Under the pieces are notes generated by a model. That model was not told the origin of the DNA and ran no database searches. It saw nothing but the letters and a program-made list of their open reading frames with translations. 51,032 nt of DNA, taken from Candidatus Poseidonia sp. (GTDB lineage Archaea > Thermoplasmatota > Poseidoniia > Poseidoniales > Poseidoniaceae). This document shows positions 1-8,940 of this stretch, piece by piece. Made by a program: the position numbers and the translations under genes. Every line of letters starts with the position of its first letter. Positions within the stretch are counted from its first letter, which is position 1. Location of the stretch: positions 1-51,032 of the forward strand of contig JAUREO010000009.1 of NCBI GenBank assembly GCA_030827365.1, given 5' to 3'.

Positions 1-461
1 AGGCCCAATCGGGCTTTCATACCTGAAGAATAGGTTCGAACGGGCTCTTGAATGAATGAGCCAAGTTCGCTAAACTCGATAATTTCGGGAAGTTTTGAAA
101 TCATTTCTTCTTCCCCATGGCCAAGAATACTACCGTAGAGAATAGCGTTTTCTTCACCAGTTTGATGTCCAGAAAAACCAGTGCCAAGACCTGCAAGAAG
201 GGAGATGTCGCCTGCTGCTTTGCATGTTCCTCGATTCGGTGGATAAATCCCTGAAATAACCCGAAGCAATGTGGATTTACCCGAACCATTTTTCCCAATA
301 ATGCCAACCACTTCCCCTTTTTGAATCGTTAATGATACATCATTCAGGGCTGTGAATTGATTTTTTGTTCCTTTTCCAAGATTTTTGAGCCAGCCTAAGA
401 TACCTTGCTTTTTTGGAAAATGAAGCGTGACATTCTCAATTTCGATAGCATTTGAACTCAT
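1..461 (-). CDS. ABC transporter ATP-binding protein, polysaccharide export type (partial)
   Basis: This is the N-terminal 153 residues of an ABC ATPase; the C-terminus lies beyond the left edge. The translation starts [15 protein letters not shown] and carries a Walker A motif (GKNGSGKST) followed by the spacing typical of Wzt/TagH/KpsT-type exporter ATPases, and [11 protein letters not shown], the signature-motif region of that subfamily. Its ATG overlaps the permease stop by 4 bp (ATGA), so the permease and ATPase are translated as a pair. By family the ATPase energises export of a lipid-linked or nascent glycan across the cytoplasmic membrane. The substrate is inferred from the neighbouring sugar genes. 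The Walker B and D-loop are outside the window. Confidence 0.93.
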   Translation of the reverse strand, partial: MSSNAIEIENVTLHFPKKQGILGWLKNLGKGTKNQFTALNDVSLTIQKGEVVGIIGKNGSGKSTLLRVISGIYPPNRGTCKAAGDISLLAGLGTGFSGHQTGEENAILYGSILGHGEEEMISKLPEIIEFSELGSFIQEPVRTYSSGMKARLG

Positions 462-1309
462 AAGTGCTTCACCGCCTCTGCTTCAAATCTGTTGAAGAGC
501 ATACTTCCAATGATCCACATCGTGAGAGCAAATCCGATAGAAATTATCACACCTAACATAGGTATTGGAAGTGCTGTTCCTTCGATGCCATGCCTCACCA
601 TTGTAAGTGGTACAACCATTGGGTTGAACAAGACAAATTGTTCAAATGCACCACGCCCTACTGCCATTTCATACGTCCACATCACTGGGGATACGAAAAA
701 TCCAGCACGCACAATAAACCGGAACAAATGTTCGATGTCTTCATACATACAATTTAGTGGAGCAAAAGCCATGCCCAATCCGATTCCAAGGAAGCCAGCG
801 AGCAAGATGCTCAATGGAATGTAAATCAAATAGATGGTCAATGGCAAATCATACAGATAAATGATGGGAACAGCAATCAATGCACTCATCATCGTGACAA
901 CAATCACACCAAGGATAGACGTGATTGGAAAAATAATCCTCGGGAAGTACACCAAATGTATGGTTTGTCTATTGCTCGTCAATGAAGTAACTGAACCGGT
1001 GAGTGAACGTCCAAAGCAACTCCAAACAATGACGCCAAGTAAGACCCAAATGGGGTATAATTCATCAGGATTACCTGCAATCATGACGAACAAAAAGTAA
1101 TACACGCTTGCAAGAAGCATCGGTTCAAGAACAGTCCAAAGGTAACCTAAGGCTGCGTTTCGATATTTCCCCCTTATCTCTCGACGAACTAAATTTCGAA
1201 CTAAAAATCGATGTTTTAACACAACACTGAGGTTGAGCAATGGAGACTTCCAAGACGGATATCTTAAACCAACATTACGAAGTTCTTTCGATACTTCATC
1301 GTCGGCCAT
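458..1309 (-). CDS. ABC-2 type permease for polysaccharide export (Wzm/TagG-like)
   Basis: The 283-residue protein has an N-terminal cytoplasmic stretch ([19 protein letters not shown]) typical of ABC-2 exporters of polysaccharides, followed by about six hydrophobic segments. The family normally has 255-290 residues. It is the membrane half of the exporter whose ATPase overlaps its 3' end by 4 bp. The ATG is at 1307-1309 with no clear Shine-Dalgarno, and a TATA-like TTTGATAAAC lies about 27 nt upstream, which would fit a leaderless transcript. Downstream of the sugar-nucleotide dehydrogenase and near three glycosyltransferases, it probably exports a surface glycan or its lipid-linked precursor. 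Confidence 0.9.
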   Translation of the reverse strand: MADDEVSKELRNVGLRYPSWKSPLLNLSVVLKHRFLVRNLVRREIRGKYRNAALGYLWTVLEPMLLASVYYFLFVMIAGNPDELYPIWVLLGVIVWSCFGRSLTGSVTSLTSNRQTIHLVYFPRIIFPITSILGVIVVTMMSALIAVPIIYLYDLPLTIYLIYIPLSILLAGFLGIGLGMAFAPLNCMYEDIEHLFRFIVRAGFFVSPVMWTYEMAVGRGAFEQFVLFNPMVVPLTMVRHGIEGTALPIPMLGVIISIGFALTMWIIGSMLFNRFEAEAVKHL

Positions 1310-1330
1310 ATTGACCCGTTATGGAGAGGG

Positions 1331-1340
1331 GTTTATCAAA
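1331..1340 (-). promoter_or_regulatory. TATA-like box upstream of the ABC exporter permease
   Basis: On the minus strand this reads TTTGATAAAC, about 27 nt upstream of the permease ATG. That distance matches an archaeal TATA box driving a leaderless mRNA, and the gene has no good Shine-Dalgarno. This is motif reading only. Confidence 0.3.
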
Positions 1341-1423
1341 CAATTTTAGCAGGTTCACATTCATAACCCAATTTTGCCTAAGAATCGCATGGCCAAGAAT
1401 CGTGTTCTTCGTCCAAACGCATC

Positions 1424-2785
1424 TTACATTGAATTGCGAATGGGCATGCCAACCGCGAATGTTTCCCATCCTGACGATGCAAGTCTATCCAAATCAAGCA
1501 CACGACGCCCGTCGTAAACTCGTTTTGCCTTCATTGTTGCTCCTAACGCCTCCCAATCGAGATTCAGAAATTCTTGATGGGCGGTAATGAGAACGGCAAT
1601 ATCCGAGGTATGTTCATCATACATTGGGTTCACGCTCTGGACGAAATCAGGCAAATCTTGTTCTCCTAAGTGCGGGTCCCAAACAGAAACATGGATGTTT
1701 CTTGATTGAAGTGCTTTGGCAAGAGGCTCAGCGGGTGTTTCCCTTGGGTCGCCAACACCCGGCTTGTAGGACCAACCGAGGAAGAGAACTCTTCCTTGAC
1801 CAGCTGGAATATGGTTGGTGTACAGAATTTTTTCGATGACTTGGGCCACGTGCTGAGGCATGGTACGATTGACTGCACGTGCTGCGGTGATGAGTTCAGC
1901 AGGCACACCGACATCCTGAGCACGTTGCATCATGTAATATGGGTCGACAGGAATACAGTGGCCCCCGACTCCTACACCGGGGGTGTATCGATGAAAATTC
2001 CACTTGGTTGATGCCGCATCGAGTACATCTTCGACATCGAGATCAAGTTCAGGAAAAATTCGCGCAAGTTCATTGACCAAAGCAATATTGATGTCGCGTT
2101 GAACATTTTCAATCACCTTAGAGGCTTCAGCGACTTCGATTTTTCCAACATATCGAACATCCTCCGAAGTGAGATGGCGATACATTGCGACGAGGTCCTG
2201 ACCGACTTCCTCACTTGAACACCCCACAACTCGTGCAACTTGGCGAACACCGTGAGCAGGGTCACCGGGATTGAATCGTTCAGGGCAATAGGCGAGTTCT
2301 ACGTCAACCCCGTTGACCAGTCCTCTTTTTTCTAATTCAGGTAGCCAGGTTTGTGCTGTGACACCGGGGTAGACCGTCGATTCAAGCACAACTATGGTGC
2401 GAGAGCCACGCTCAACGGCATTGAAAACATCACATCCAGCATTTCGAACATATGACAAATCTGGCTTGAGGTCTTCAGTAATAGGCGTTGGCACCGTGAC
2501 CAAAATGACATCGCAATGAGGAACTGCTTCCTGCGTCTTTGTGGTAATATTCCATCTTGGATCCGACGCGTGGGGAATCAAGCCTTCGACTTCGGGGTCT
2601 CCTGTCGGGTTTTTTTGAGCATTGATATAGGAAACCGTACGTTCTGAAATATCGACGCCCCATACCGTGAATCCCGCATCAAAGAATCCTATGGCGGTTG
2701 GTAATCCAACATAACCAAGGCCAATGATACCAATGGAGATGCTTCGTTCTTCCACGGATTTGGTGAACGCTTCGTTCCACCCCAT
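1424..2785 (-). CDS. UDP-sugar 6-dehydrogenase (UDP-ManNAc/UDP-GlcNAc dehydrogenase type)
   Basis: This NAD-dependent enzyme would oxidise C6 of a UDP-sugar to a uronic acid in two steps. Residues 19-29 hold the Rossmann motif GIIGLGYVGLP. The signature GVGVGGHCIPVDPYY gives the catalytic cysteine (about C277), and the segments YCPERFNPG and EASKVIENVQRDINIA are typical of the WecC/WbpA/TviB branch. The length of 453 residues fits. I chose the ATG at 2783-2785; a longer GTG reading frame to 2881 adds 32 residues without family likeness and would nearly touch the divergent gene. It supplies an acidic sugar for the glycan made by the flanking glycosyltransferases. Whether the substrate is UDP-ManNAc or UDP-GlcNAc cannot be settled here. 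Confidence 0.92.
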   Translation of the reverse strand: MGWNEAFTKSVEERSISIGIIGLGYVGLPTAIGFFDAGFTVWGVDISERTVSYINAQKNPTGDPEVEGLIPHASDPRWNITTKTQEAVPHCDVILVTVPTPITEDLKPDLSYVRNAGCDVFNAVERGSRTIVVLESTVYPGVTAQTWLPELEKRGLVNGVDVELAYCPERFNPGDPAHGVRQVARVVGCSSEEVGQDLVAMYRHLTSEDVRYVGKIEVAEASKVIENVQRDINIALVNELARIFPELDLDVEDVLDAASTKWNFHRYTPGVGVGGHCIPVDPYYMMQRAQDVGVPAELITAARAVNRTMPQHVAQVIEKILYTNHIPAGQGRVLFLGWSYKPGVGDPRETPAEPLAKALQSRNIHVSVWDPHLGEQDLPDFVQSVNPMYDEHTSDIAVLITAHQEFLNLDWEALGATMKAKRVYDGRRVLDLDRLASSGWETFAVGMPIRNSM

Positions 2786-2903
2786 GAACCAAGACCGATG
2801 GCTTTGGTTCTTCAATCCAATGGATAGACATTGAAAAGAACCATACAATTGCACTCCTTGAGGTTGTACAACGGTCGTCACCTAATACATTGAAGGTAGT
2901 GGT

Positions 2904-3992
2904 ATGGAGGTTCTTTGGTTATCGATTAGGAAACGAGATGACCTATGTTCATCAACGCAGCAAGGCATTCTCAGCATTCTTGCATCGAACGGTCACCGTG
3001 TCCGTTTTGTTGGCCCCGCAGGCACTCATGGACAGGGGTTTTTTGATTGTGAACACATCGAATTGCCTCAAAAAAACAAATGGGGAAGGCGCACTTCGAG
3101 TTTTGCTCAAGAAGTCATAGCGTGGCTTGAAATCGAGGCACCGACCTGCGACCTCATTTTTCTCGATTGGCCATTGTACACTTTTTTGCGTTCAGCATTA
3201 TCACGCCTACCCGCCCCCAAAATACTCATTGACAGGTCACCACCAGCATCTGTGGGCATCCTCTCCACGGCCCAATGGAGCCATTGGAAGCAAGCTTGGA
3301 AAGCCGCTTCAAAGGGTTACTTTTCTGCAGGGTGTGTTGTTTCACCATCCCACCGTGCCTTTGTGACCCGTCGTTATGGAGAGATTCAAGCCCCGCTCAT
3401 CGAAATTCCTGCAGGGGTATCGGTATGTTCAGATGAACCACGCCCATATTCATCCCCCGTAGAATTGGTCTACCATGGACGGCTCGATAGAAACCGGGGG
3501 CTTTCCACCATGTTTGAATTCGTAAATATGGCAAAAAAGCGTGGCATTGCTGTCCGTTTGACCTTGTACGGCACTGGAAACTTTGTTGAGAGTATCAAGA
3601 AAAATCAGAGTGAGCAGATTCACTATGGGGGCAACATCGAACAACATCGAATGCAATCAGAACTTGAAAAGTTTCATGTTGGCTTGCTTCCTATGCCAGC
3701 ATCCAAAGTGTGGTCGATTGCAAGTCCACTCAAACAAAATGAATATCTCGCCGCAGGCTTACCCATTCTTGGAATTGACCATGATGGCCATAGAATGGCA
3801 GGCCAAGGTGAATATGTCCAATTGTTTTCTCAAAAAGATTTTTGTTCTTTTGCTGTCCAGTTCTTGGACCAGTTAGACGAATCGTCGTACCACCAATTCT
3901 CTAAGAATGCACTCGATTATGCCAAGAATCATTGTTTATGGGAACAAAGGTGCAAGGATGTCCTCGACTTTCTTTCTTCATTACAAGAGTGA
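2904..3992 (+). CDS. Glycosyltransferase, GT-B fold (family 4/1-like)
   Basis: The 362-residue protein resembles GT-B glycosyltransferases. The C-terminal half starts at VELVYHGRLDRNRGL (about residue 185), continues with LYGTGNF and ends with a donor-binding region around SPLKQNEYLAAGLPILG. The usual second glutamate of the EX7E motif is less obvious than in the next gene. A Shine-Dalgarno-like GAAGGT lies about 7 nt before the ATG. It is divergent from the sugar dehydrogenase and its 3' end overlaps the convergent glycosyltransferase by 12 bp. It probably adds one sugar to the exported glycan at the cytoplasmic face. Donor and acceptor are unknown. Confidence 0.82.
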   Translation: MEVLWLSIRKRDDLCSSTQQGILSILASNGHRVRFVGPAGTHGQGFFDCEHIELPQKNKWGRRTSSFAQEVIAWLEIEAPTCDLIFLDWPLYTFLRSALSRLPAPKILIDRSPPASVGILSTAQWSHWKQAWKAASKGYFSAGCVVSPSHRAFVTRRYGEIQAPLIEIPAGVSVCSDEPRPYSSPVELVYHGRLDRNRGLSTMFEFVNMAKKRGIAVRLTLYGTGNFVESIKKNQSEQIHYGGNIEQHRMQSELEKFHVGLLPMPASKVWSIASPLKQNEYLAAGLPILGIDHDGHRMAGQGEYVQLFSQKDFCSFAVQFLDQLDESSYHQFSKNALDYAKNHCLWEQRCKDVLDFLSSLQE

Positions 3993-4958
3993 TTCGTACA
4001 CACTTCTCCATTGCTGTTGAACGTTCTCAATTTGACTTGAAGCGTACATTTCGACATGTTCTTTGTGTTGTAGAATCTCAAGGATTGTGTTTTTCCAATC
4101 CTCGATGGTATTTGTTCGAACCCGATGCATACCAGAAATTGGAAACACGTGTGGTGAGGCAAGTACCTTCGTTCCACAGGCGAGGGCCTCAAGCGCAACC
4201 ATAGGCTGACCTTCAAAATCGGAAGGAATCAATACAATTTCAGCGGTGTGAAAATGCGTAAGTAACTCTTCTTCAGAAACCCATCCAAGACGGTGAATGT
4301 TGCCTTCTTGTTTGCCGCTGACCCCAGTCATCCATAACGATACAGAGGGGCCGATCTCTTTGGCAATTTCGACTGCAAAACTATGATTTTTCGCGGGAAC
4401 ATCTCTTCCAAGGAGAAGTAATTTTCCTGGTACCTTTTCGATCTCAGGTCGAGGAGAAAAACGAGGGTGAACTGGATTTGAAATTGAAGTGATTGAGGGC
4501 GCGAATGGCTCAAACTTTTCCATCCAATCTTCACTTAGTACAACGAAACGAACTCCAGGGTCGTTTAATATGGCGACAAACTCCTGCATTCTTTTTGATT
4601 TGGAAGGATTGGTTTTGTTGTGTATCAACCAAGTGTACATCTTTCCACTATGGAGGTGAACGACACATGGAAGGTTGTTTTTGCGTGCATGGTTCAAGAA
4701 TTTCTTTTTACGAATCCAAGACCAATCCGAAGCGGTATGGAGGTGTATGACATCTGGTGTTTGGTCTGAGTTGCATATCGCTTTGAATGTTGAAAAAGAC
4801 AATCGATATTGTCTCCATTTTGATACAATTGAACCTTCTTTGTGTGTCGTTAGTGCAGAGGCATACCAACCATCTGGAGGAAATTCAACGAGCGTTCTCA
4901 TGACAGTTCGCATTCCACCGTTGGACTCATATGGTCCGAGGTGAAGCACTCTTGGCAT
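3981..4958 (-). CDS. Glycosyltransferase family 4 protein
   Basis: The 325-residue GT-B protein opens with RVLHLGPYESNGGMRTVM, the glycine-rich N-terminal loop seen in GT4 enzymes. It has DVIHLHTASDW near residue 70, then KLLLLGRDVPAKNH at the start of the nucleotide-sugar-binding half, and PSDFEGQPMVALEALACGT, which matches the EX7E donor-binding motif. It is probably a retaining transferase of the polysaccharide locus. Start is the ATG at 4956-4958. Its 3' end overlaps the convergent glycosyltransferase by 12 bp, so the two mRNAs are antisense at their tails. The specific sugar is not predictable. Confidence 0.88.
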   Translation of the reverse strand: MPRVLHLGPYESNGGMRTVMRTLVEFPPDGWYASALTTHKEGSIVSKWRQYRLSFSTFKAICNSDQTPDVIHLHTASDWSWIRKKKFLNHARKNNLPCVVHLHSGKMYTWLIHNKTNPSKSKRMQEFVAILNDPGVRFVVLSEDWMEKFEPFAPSITSISNPVHPRFSPRPEIEKVPGKLLLLGRDVPAKNHSFAVEIAKEIGPSVSLWMTGVSGKQEGNIHRLGWVSEEELLTHFHTAEIVLIPSDFEGQPMVALEALACGTKVLASPHVFPISGMHRVRTNTIEDWKNTILEILQHKEHVEMYASSQIENVQQQWRSVYESLL

Positions 4959-5061
4959 GACTCATGGTGTGGGCTTGAACACATCAATGTAGGTGGCTAA
5001 ATGTTCGATTGAAGCCGAATTGAAGCACAGGCCTCAAATGTGTTAATCTCTTCAGAGAAGT

Positions 5062-6279
5062 GTGCGTTTACATCCGCCTCTTATTTTGGAGGCCGTATTT
5101 TTTTTGTGGTGCACGATGCCATTTTTGTTGTATGAAATTCGTTCGAGGCAATGGAAAAAGAAGTTTGTGTTACAGCGCCCCCAATCAATCGTCAAAGAGC
5201 AAAGTCTGGTTCTTTTATTGCCCGTTTGGAATGAAGAACGTTTGATTGAGCGAAAACTCAACGATTTGGCCTCTCAAGGTGTTCGAGCATCTTTGTTGCT
5301 TATTGATTCAGCATCGACCGACAGGACGCTTGTGAAAGCACAAGATTGGCTCAAGCGACATCCTCAGGCTTTTACTCAGGTAAAAATCGTCACCATGTCG
5401 AAACGATTAGGGAAAAGTTCAGCGGTTCAATTGGCTCTCAAACATATTCAGACCGATTTCAAGCATGACATTGTGTGCATGACCGATGCGGATGCAACCC
5501 TTGAAAACGATGCATTGAAGCGAATGATGGCGTGGTTTTCGGAGAAGCAAATCGGAGCTGTTGGCGCATTGCCCAACAGGCAATCTCAGCGAAGAGATGA
5601 GGAACTTCATCGCACATTTTGGGACGAATGGAGGGTTCGTGAATCGTATCTAGATAGTACGCCGTTTCTCGAAGGCTCATGCATGATGTGGAGGTCTGAA
5701 TTGGTGTTTCCAGACGACATACGAACACAATCCAATGCCGATGATACTCAAATCGCCCTTGCAGTCCGAACCAAAGGCTATCGTGCCATTGTGGATGAAG
5801 AAATTCACTTTTCAGATATTGCTCCTTGGTCTCGTAGTGAACAATCAAAGCAAAAAATACGACGGGGCCAAGGCTTGCAAAGGGCCCTTCTCCGCTACCG
5901 CCCTGTCATGATTTCGAATAATATTGGGGAATTTCGTAAGGTGTTCAGAATGCAGTTTCACGCCCTCATTCTCGCTCCATTACTGATTGTACTAACCATC
6001 TCTGTCATGCTTGTACGTTGGGTGCAATATTTCCTCTTTGGTACGCCAACACCAATTTTTGATACGGTTCTCACAATGGTTGAAATTCTTTTCTTATCGG
6101 GACTTATTTTGATACGATATCTAAAGACAAACATTCCCATCGTCACATTAGCCGGTGCATGGTTCTCGAGCATGCTGTTTTTACAACGTGGGCTTTTTGA
6201 TATCGTTCGAGGAAAATCCCATCACATGTGGGACCAACTTTCCGAACCAAGAATGCTCGATGTCGAGTTCGATCTTTGA
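5062..6279 (+). CDS. Membrane glycosyltransferase family 2 protein
   Basis: The 405-residue protein has a GT-A domain with LVLLLPVWNEERLIERKL and DSASTDRT near the N-terminus, the metal-binding motif TDADATLEND, the acceptor-site segment ADDTQIALAVRTKGY and a Q-x-x-R-R-G-Q-like motif (QKIRRGQGLQ). An N-terminal hydrophobic segment precedes it, and two or three C-terminal membrane segments follow (about residues 298-320, 335-355 and 360-385). This is the layout of processive or dolichol-phosphate-type membrane GT2 enzymes. The start is a GTG at 5062; the next ATG (5116) would remove the first membrane segment. It probably belongs to the glycan pathway encoded to its left. Confidence 0.88.
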   Translation: MRLHPPLILEAVFFLWCTMPFLLYEIRSRQWKKKFVLQRPQSIVKEQSLVLLLPVWNEERLIERKLNDLASQGVRASLLLIDSASTDRTLVKAQDWLKRHPQAFTQVKIVTMSKRLGKSSAVQLALKHIQTDFKHDIVCMTDADATLENDALKRMMAWFSEKQIGAVGALPNRQSQRRDEELHRTFWDEWRVRESYLDSTPFLEGSCMMWRSELVFPDDIRTQSNADDTQIALAVRTKGYRAIVDEEIHFSDIAPWSRSEQSKQKIRRGQGLQRALLRYRPVMISNNIGEFRKVFRMQFHALILAPLLIVLTISVMLVRWVQYFLFGTPTPIFDTVLTMVEILFLSGLILIRYLKTNIPIVTLAGAWFSSMLFLQRGLFDIVRGKSHHMWDQLSEPRMLDVEFDL

Positions 6280-6309
6280 TTCGACATCAAAAATTAGATT
6301 TGAAATGAG

Positions 6310-6352
6310 AAAAAAAGGGGGCCATCCCGCCTGCCGAAGAAGGCGGGATGGC
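6310..6352 (-). terminator. Hairpin plus T-run terminator downstream of the pilin gene
   Basis: A perfect 12-bp inverted repeat (GCCATCCCGCCT at 6321-6332, AGGCGGGATGGC at 6341-6352) encloses an 8-nt loop. Read on the minus strand, it is followed after four C by seven T (6310-6316). It lies 57 nt past the pilin stop, between two convergent genes. This is the bacterial intrinsic-terminator layout in the pilin's direction only; on the plus strand no T-run follows. Confidence 0.7.
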
Positions 6353-6408
6353 AACGGAGCACGATTTGTGCTGTCATGAATGTTGACTCAATTCAGTTAT
6401 TTCTAACT

Positions 6409-6915
6409 TCACTCAGCAGCAACATCGTTTGTTGTATCGATGATTTTACCTTCACGTGTGTCGGTAATGGTCACGTCGATTGAACAAGCAGTGTTACAAA
6501 GGTCTTGGCCGTTTTCCTTGATTCGGAAACCGTCACCAGCACTGAGAACAGTGTCGGTGGTGTCTGTACCAAACTCTTCAAGCATACAAGGTGCGGTACC
6601 TTCGATACCTGGGTTGTCGCATGTTTGTGGTACGCCGCCATCGATTTCGATCTTGACCGAAATTGCTGACCAGCCGATGTCCTTGCCTTGGTCCATTGTA
6701 ATTCGGATGAGGTAGTCATTAGCGTCTGTGCCTGGGTTTCCAGAGTCATCTTCACCTGTAAATTGGTAAAGGGTTAGGTCACCACTTGCGTTGCCCTCTG
6801 CGAGTGAGCTTGCCCACACGTAGAGAACACCAGCCAAAACCACGGTAATTGCAACCATGAGGATGGTTGCGATAACTGGGCTGACTGCCTCATCGTTTCT
6901 GTTTTCGTTTTTCAT
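6409..6915 (-). CDS. Archaeal class III (type IV-like) pilin
   Basis: The 168-residue protein starts MKNENRNDEAVSPVIATI and continues with an uninterrupted hydrophobic helix to about residue 37. This is the archaeal type IV pilin N-terminal domain (Pfam PF07790 type), processed by prepilin peptidase just before the hydrophobic stretch. The rest is an acidic secreted domain with four cysteines in two pairs (QTCDNP with APCMLEE, and DLCNTAC), probably disulfide-bonded. The start is the ATG at 6913-6915, with AAGGAGGAC 8 nt upstream, the strongest ribosome site in the window; an upstream ATG seven codons earlier overlaps it. A hairpin terminator follows. High expression is suggested by both signals. 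Confidence 0.9.
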   Translation of the reverse strand: MKNENRNDEAVSPVIATILMVAITVVLAGVLYVWASSLAEGNASGDLTLYQFTGEDDSGNPGTDANDYLIRITMDQGKDIGWSAISVKIEIDGGVPQTCDNPGIEGTAPCMLEEFGTDTTDTVLSAGDGFRIKENGQDLCNTACSIDVTITDTREGKIIDTTNDVAAE

Positions 6916-7259
6916 ATTTTTGTCCTCCTTCCCCATTCGGGGTAGCCACCCCTAACGCGATTCTTGACTTAAACGAATCGGTTGGGATGACTCATTAAAT
7001 CGTTGTTTTTAGACGAAAAATAGCGGTTTTGAAAAATCACCAACTCCCCCGAAGCCAGCCCGAGTGGTACAAAGTGTTTGTGAAATCTTGAAATGAAACC
7101 AAAAATATAACATTAGAAAAATTGGGTGAACAGGGTGAGAGTAACGCAGAGGGGATGGGATGCACTCAAACGAGAACTTCAACAGCCCTGTTCATGTGAG
7201 GGCATACTTTCACAGTTTATATTAATTATTTAAAATCATCAAAAAATTCCCGATTTTGA
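6916..7259. other. 344-bp gene-free region upstream of the pilin
   Basis: No coding frame of interest is visible. The region separates the end of the MetAP2 gene from the pilin and must hold the pilin promoter. On the minus strand candidate TATA-like stretches are TTTAAATAATTAATATAAAC (about 7213-7233) and AATGTTATATTTTT (about 7101-7114). A 9-bp inverted repeat, TGAACAGGG at 7127-7135 and CCCTGTTCA at 7186-7194, flanks a 50-nt loop and could form a structured leader, an operator pair or a small RNA. Which promoter is used cannot be decided by eye. Confidence 0.5.
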
Positions 7260-8273
7260 TTATTCAACGGTCAATATTTCAGGTCCACCATCGGTTACAT
7301 ACACAGTATGTTCAAATTGGGCTATGTTTCCACCATCTTGGCAAGCAAGCACATGATATGTTTCGAGGAAACGAATACTCGTCAGTTTTTTGATCAATGC
7401 ATTCCATTTGCTTTGCCGATTATCTTCATCAGCATCTGGAAATGGTTTTTCAAGCATCGGAAATGCCCAACGTTCTGCAAAAGGAAGAGTGTTGTACCGC
7501 TCTTCTAAATTCCTCGCAAGTTGTGCCCCAAGGGGTTTGAGTTGATTTTTTGCTCTGGCTTTTCTTGAAGATGTAAGTCCAGTAATTCGATAGATGTTTG
7601 ATGAGTTGGACGGGCCGAGGTTCTTGATCAGTCCTGAAGAGCCGGTTGTATTGAACGGTTCAACAGCGTAGAAAGCACCTTCTTCGACCACACCACGGAA
7701 TCCTTGGTGTTCTGGTCCACAAGCATACGATGGAACCGAAACTCCAGCATGGAGTTCCCAAGGTTTGAGTTGATGTCCGCATAGATTTCGAATGGGCTCA
7801 AAACCCGCATCGATTGAAGGTTGGGCTGCGGCTTCGCCTACTTTGTACCATGGAGTTCCAGGGTGTAACATTTCCACCGCTGCATCTCTTGCTTCTTTTG
7901 CTGCTTTAATTTGTTCAGTATGATTGTTTGAATTCCCAATTTCGATGGTAAGAGCGTTATCTCCGATGCAACCTTTGATATGAACGCCAAAATCGATTTT
8001 TACCAAGTCACCTTTTTTGAGCACCATTTTACCATCCCAATCAGCAACGCCTTCAACCGAGTGGTTGGTGGTAAAGTGTGCTGCTAAATCGTTTACGGCA
8101 ATGGTAGCAGGAAATGCTGGCTTTCCCCCATGCCTGTGGATATAGCGTTCTGCAGATTCGATAATCTCGTGAAAAGTGACACCAACCTTGAGTTCGTCCT
8201 TCATCGCCTCAAGGGTTCGGCGGGCGACATGTCCAGCATCTCGCCAATACTTGATTTGTGCTTCTTCTGCCAT
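7260..8273 (-). CDS. map: Methionine aminopeptidase, type II
   Basis: The 337-residue protein removes initiator methionine co-translationally. All five metal ligands of the MetAP fold are visible: D94 (KIDFGVHI), D105 (CIGDNALT), H167 (NLCGHQLKPW), E205 (FYAVEPFNT) and E321 (AQFEHTVYV), plus the substrate-side H66 (AAHFTTN). The insertion between H167 and E205 and the C-terminal helical insert mark the archaeal/eukaryotic type II form. I placed the start at the ATG 8271-8273 (MAEEAQIKYW); longer readings to 8561 run into the upstream Sua5 gene and add unrelated residues. It is the last gene of the seven-gene minus-strand block. Confidence 0.95.
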   Translation of the reverse strand: MAEEAQIKYWRDAGHVARRTLEAMKDELKVGVTFHEIIESAERYIHRHGGKPAFPATIAVNDLAAHFTTNHSVEGVADWDGKMVLKKGDLVKIDFGVHIKGCIGDNALTIEIGNSNNHTEQIKAAKEARDAAVEMLHPGTPWYKVGEAAAQPSIDAGFEPIRNLCGHQLKPWELHAGVSVPSYACGPEHQGFRGVVEEGAFYAVEPFNTTGSSGLIKNLGPSNSSNIYRITGLTSSRKARAKNQLKPLGAQLARNLEERYNTLPFAERWAFPMLEKPFPDADEDNRQSKWNALIKKLTSIRFLETYHVLACQDGGNIAQFEHTVYVTDGGPEILTVE

Positions 8274-8346
8274 TTGACCACGATATTTGGAGGTAAAATG
8301 TCTTTGCTCATAATAGTTGCTTTTTTTAGAACGAACAAAAATCAAA

Positions 8347-8934
8347 TCAAACATCTTTTTTTCCATCAAGCCAACGGCGAATTTCAATTTCAGAAAGAAC
8401 CCCTTCTCGTAAGATTTCGATGTTTGTACCTTCGATACGAACAAACGTACTTCCATGCCCCCCTGGGCATATACCCGACAGAATGGCAAATGCTGGAAGA
8501 CCGAGTAATTCGCCCGCTGCCTCTGCAGAATCACATGGCGTTTCACCAGCTTCATTTGCACTGGTCGCCGTAATCGGCCCTACTTGCTCGACCAATTCAC
8601 GGGCTACCGGGTGGGCAAAACATCGAACAGCGACCCATTGTCCGCCGAGGCGGGCATCCAATTCTCGATGTGCCTTGAGCACGAAGGTCATCGAACCTTT
8701 GGGAAAATGTTGCTCGATTTCGTAAGCAATTTCTGGAACTTCAACCAAAGTACTCGCTTGCTCGAGGGAAAGCACGCCTAAACTCACTGGTTTACTTGGG
8801 TCTCTTTTTTTGAGTAAAAACAATGCATCAAGCCCTTCTTTTGTGGGTAGCGCTCCAAGCCCGGGTAATGTGCTCGTTGGATAAGTTACAACCCCATAGG
8901 CTTTCAAATGATCAAGAAACAATGGGTCGATCAT
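8347..8934 (-). CDS. Sua5/YrdC/TsaC family L-threonylcarbamoyladenylate synthase
   Basis: The 195-residue protein has the YrdC fold hallmarks: YPTSTLPGLGALPTKEGLD near the N-terminus, the K-K-R-D-P-S-K-P motif, VAVRCFAHPVA, and TATSANEAGETPC, which contributes to ATP/threonine binding. It makes threonylcarbamoyl-AMP from threonine, bicarbonate and ATP, the first step of t6A37 formation in ANN-decoding tRNAs. It is the short form without the C-terminal Sua5 domain. It sits between the 92-residue unknown protein and MetAP2 in a co-directional block. No other t6A enzyme (KEOPS) is in the window. Confidence 0.93.
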   Translation of the reverse strand: MIDPLFLDHLKAYGVVTYPTSTLPGLGALPTKEGLDALFLLKKRDPSKPVSLGVLSLEQASTLVEVPEIAYEIEQHFPKGSMTFVLKAHRELDARLGGQWVAVRCFAHPVARELVEQVGPITATSANEAGETPCDSAEAAGELLGLPAFAILSGICPGGHGSTFVRIEGTNIEILREGVLSEIEIRRWLDGKKDV

Positions 8935-8940
8935 CGAAGT

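Noticed and set aside
8274-8561. 96-residue extension of MetAP2
   Set aside because: It runs into the Sua5 gene and lacks similarity to the family; the ATG at 8273 gives a normal length.
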